From Geomonas agri (GTDB taxonomy: Bacteria > Desulfobacterota > Desulfuromonadia > Geobacterales > Geobacteraceae), in NCBI RefSeq assembly GCF_020179605.1, contig NZ_JAINZO010000001.1:2454799-2518798 (forward strand): a DNA stretch of 64,000 nt, given 5' to 3'. Both the position numbers and the translations under genes were made by a program. The notes beneath the pieces are model-generated. The model was not told the origin of the DNA. It worked only from the letters and a program-made list of their open reading frames with translations, and made no database searches. The stretch's first letter is position 1, and every line of letters starts with the position of its first letter. Below are positions 62,767 to 64,000 of the stretch, one piece after another.

Positions 62767-64000
62767 CTATCCCCTCGTTAAAGTAAAGTAAACGGTGGCG
62801 CCCTGGTCCACCACCCCGTGCGCCCAGACCAAACCTCCGTGTCGCTCAACGATCCGTTTCACCGTGGCCAGCCCGATCCCCGTCCCCTCGAACTCGGCGC
62901 CGTGCAACCGTTGGAACTCCCCGAACAACTTGTCCTGATAGGCCATATCGAACCCGACGCCATTGTCCCTTATGAAAAAGGCTTCCCTGCCGTCGTGCTG
63001 GCAGCAGCCAAGTTCTATTCTGGCCCGGTCCCGCACGCTGGAGTACTTCCAGGCATTGCCCACCAGGTTTTCCAGCATCAACTCCAACAGCAAGCGGTCA
63101 CCCTCGACATGTAGACCGGGCTCGATGAGAAAGTCGACCCGCCGCCCCGGCTCGGCATCCTGAAATTTACAGCTAACGCCGAAGGTAAGCTCGCTGAGGC
63201 TGACCGTGCCCCTGCTCAACTCGGAGCGACCGATGCGGGAGAGTTCCAGCAGCCCGTCGATCAGATCCCCCATCCTCTTGCTGGAGGTACGGATCCGCTC
63301 CAGGTATCCACGAGCCTCGGGCACCAGGTCGGCACCGAACTCCTCGAGCAGGATGGAACCGTAGCTGTTGATATGCCGCAGGGGTCCGCGCAGGTCATGG
63401 GAGACCGAGTAGCTGAACGCCTCCTGCTCCCTCATGGCAGTTTCCAGTCGCGCCGTGCGCTCCGCTACCCGCCGCTCCAGTTCCTCGTTCAACAGGCGCA
63501 GTTCCGCCGCCATGCGGCGGCTCTGGGTGACGTCACGGGCGATCCCGAAGAGACCAACCACCTGTCCCTGCTTGTTGTGCAGCGGCCCCTTGATCACCTC
63601 GACCACAAAGCGCCCCCCACAGCCGCCATCCAGCTCCCGCTCCCCCATCTGCGCCAGGTTACTCGTCAACACCTCCTGGTCCACCGTCATGACCGAACGC
63701 GCCACATCGGGGGGGAAGACCGCCGTGTCATCCCTGCCCAGCACCTCGTTCTGGGTCTTGCCAGTCATGTGGCAGGCCGCCGCGTTGAAGAGGAGGTAGC
63801 GGCCGCTGATGTCCTTGACAAAGACTGCATCGGTCGTCCCGTCGATCACCGAATTGAGCAATTCCCGGTTTTGCAGCAGCGCGCCTTCCACCGCGGTACG
63901 CTCCACGATGACGCGCTGCAGTTCCTCGTTCACGGAAACCAGCCGGTTTTGTTCTTTCTCGTAGTTTCTCAGCAGTGACCACAACATCACCGCGCAACAC
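62767..64000 (-). CDS. PAS-containing sensor histidine kinase, 5' end outside the window
   Basis: At least 411 residues. A probable membrane-exit helix and coiled coil (LWSLLRNYEKEQNRLVSVNEEL) are followed by a PAS domain (ELLNSVIDGTTDAVFVKD; residues ~45-160 of the visible part). A phytochrome-type HisKA with phospho-His in YSVSHDLRGPLRHINSYG comes next, then HATPase (ENLVGNAWKYS, DNGVGFD, GTGIGLATVKRI). The frame stays open past 64000, so the listed end is the window edge, and sensor domains upstream are missing. Confidence 0.9.
   Translation of the reverse strand, partial: CCAVMLWSLLRNYEKEQNRLVSVNEELQRVIVERTAVEGALLQNRELLNSVIDGTTDAVFVKDISGRYLLFNAAACHMTGKTQNEVLGRDDTAVFPPDVARSVMTVDQEVLTSNLAQMGERELDGGCGGRFVVEVIKGPLHNKQGQVVGLFGIARDVTQSRRMAAELRLLNEELERRVAERTARLETAMREQEAFSYSVSHDLRGPLRHINSYGSILLEEFGADLVPEARGYLERIRTSSKRMGDLIDGLLELSRIGRSELSRGTVSLSELTFGVSCKFQDAEPGRRVDFLIEPGLHVEGDRLLLELMLENLVGNAWKYSSVRDRARIELGCCQHDGREAFFIRDNGVGFDMAYQDKLFGEFQRLHGAEFEGTGIGLATVKRIVERHGGLVWAHGVVDQGATVYFTLTRG

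Overview
The window reads as one contiguous piece of the chromosome of a Desulfuromonadales/Geobacteraceae-type bacterium (Geobacter, Citrifermentans or Geomonas relatives). This is inferred, not tested. It rests on high GC, dense gene packing, many sensor kinases, HDOD, HD-GYP and chemotaxis genes, oxygen-defence proteins of anaerobes (desulfoferrodoxin, rubrerythrin), an archaeal-type S-adenosylmethionine synthetase, and GC-rich intergenic hairpin repeats. I see no rRNA, tRNA, CRISPR array, prophage or intact insertion sequence. Nearly all of it looks like core genome.

Layout. 1-373: start of pheA, running off the left edge. 0.5-5.6 kb: a membrane protein of unknown function, then a MacAB/Lol-like ABC exporter operon (adaptor, ATPase, two permeases). 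5.7-10.1 kb: DUF503 protein, RdgC, MnmA, an HDOD protein and a Nudix hydrolase. 10.1-15.0 kb: two large histidine kinases in one operon, behind a near-consensus sigma-28 promoter, and divergent from an ANTAR regulator whose receiver has Glu in place of the phospho-acceptor Asp. 15.0-17.0 kb: a sigma-70 promoter, a yybP-ykoY-type manganese riboswitch with terminator, then htpX and terC. 17-27.6 kb: CNNM/CorC protein, CheX-like phosphatase, archaeal-type MAT, fxsA, an NtrC-type regulator, an aminotransferase, metY, YchJ, a Dabb protein, a DUF4350-like exported protein and desulfoferrodoxin. 27.8-33.2 kb: translationally coupled HEAT-repeat and HD-GYP genes, divergent from an Nramp transporter plus universal stress protein behind a Fur-box-like site. 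33.3-35.4 kb: two very small Cys-rich protein genes and rhlE, which has a terminator in its leader. 35.5-40.6 kb: a periplasmic basic/acidic-repeat protein, a two-component system and a chemoreceptor. 40.6-46.9 kb: CBS-ACT protein, metF, an ABC-F gene with a terminator in its leader, marC bracketed by 26-bp inverted repeats, a quinone oxidoreductase and a lipoprotein. 47-54.6 kb: yebC, ruvC, ruvA, then a transglutaminase and a hybrid kinase, then ruvB and an Hda-like gene. 54.8-64 kb: uup, two lipoproteins, trpB, trmL, a cupin, exoD, rubrerythrin, an alpha/beta hydrolase and a partial sensor kinase running off the right edge.

Themes. Several genes bear on methionine and AdoMet supply (metY, metF, MAT). 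Metal handling is represented by the Mn riboswitch with terC, and by the Nramp gene with its Fur-like box. Oxygen defence (desulfoferrodoxin, rubrerythrin) and DNA repair (ruvCAB, rdgC, nudix) are present. A motility/signalling layer may be linked by sigma-28-like promoters upstream of the kinase pair, the HDOD gene and, more weakly, the chemoreceptor. The most unusual material is regulatory: three leader-embedded intrinsic terminators (htpX-terC, ABC-F, rhlE), the sigma-28-like promoters, and the inverted-repeat-bounded marC cassette.
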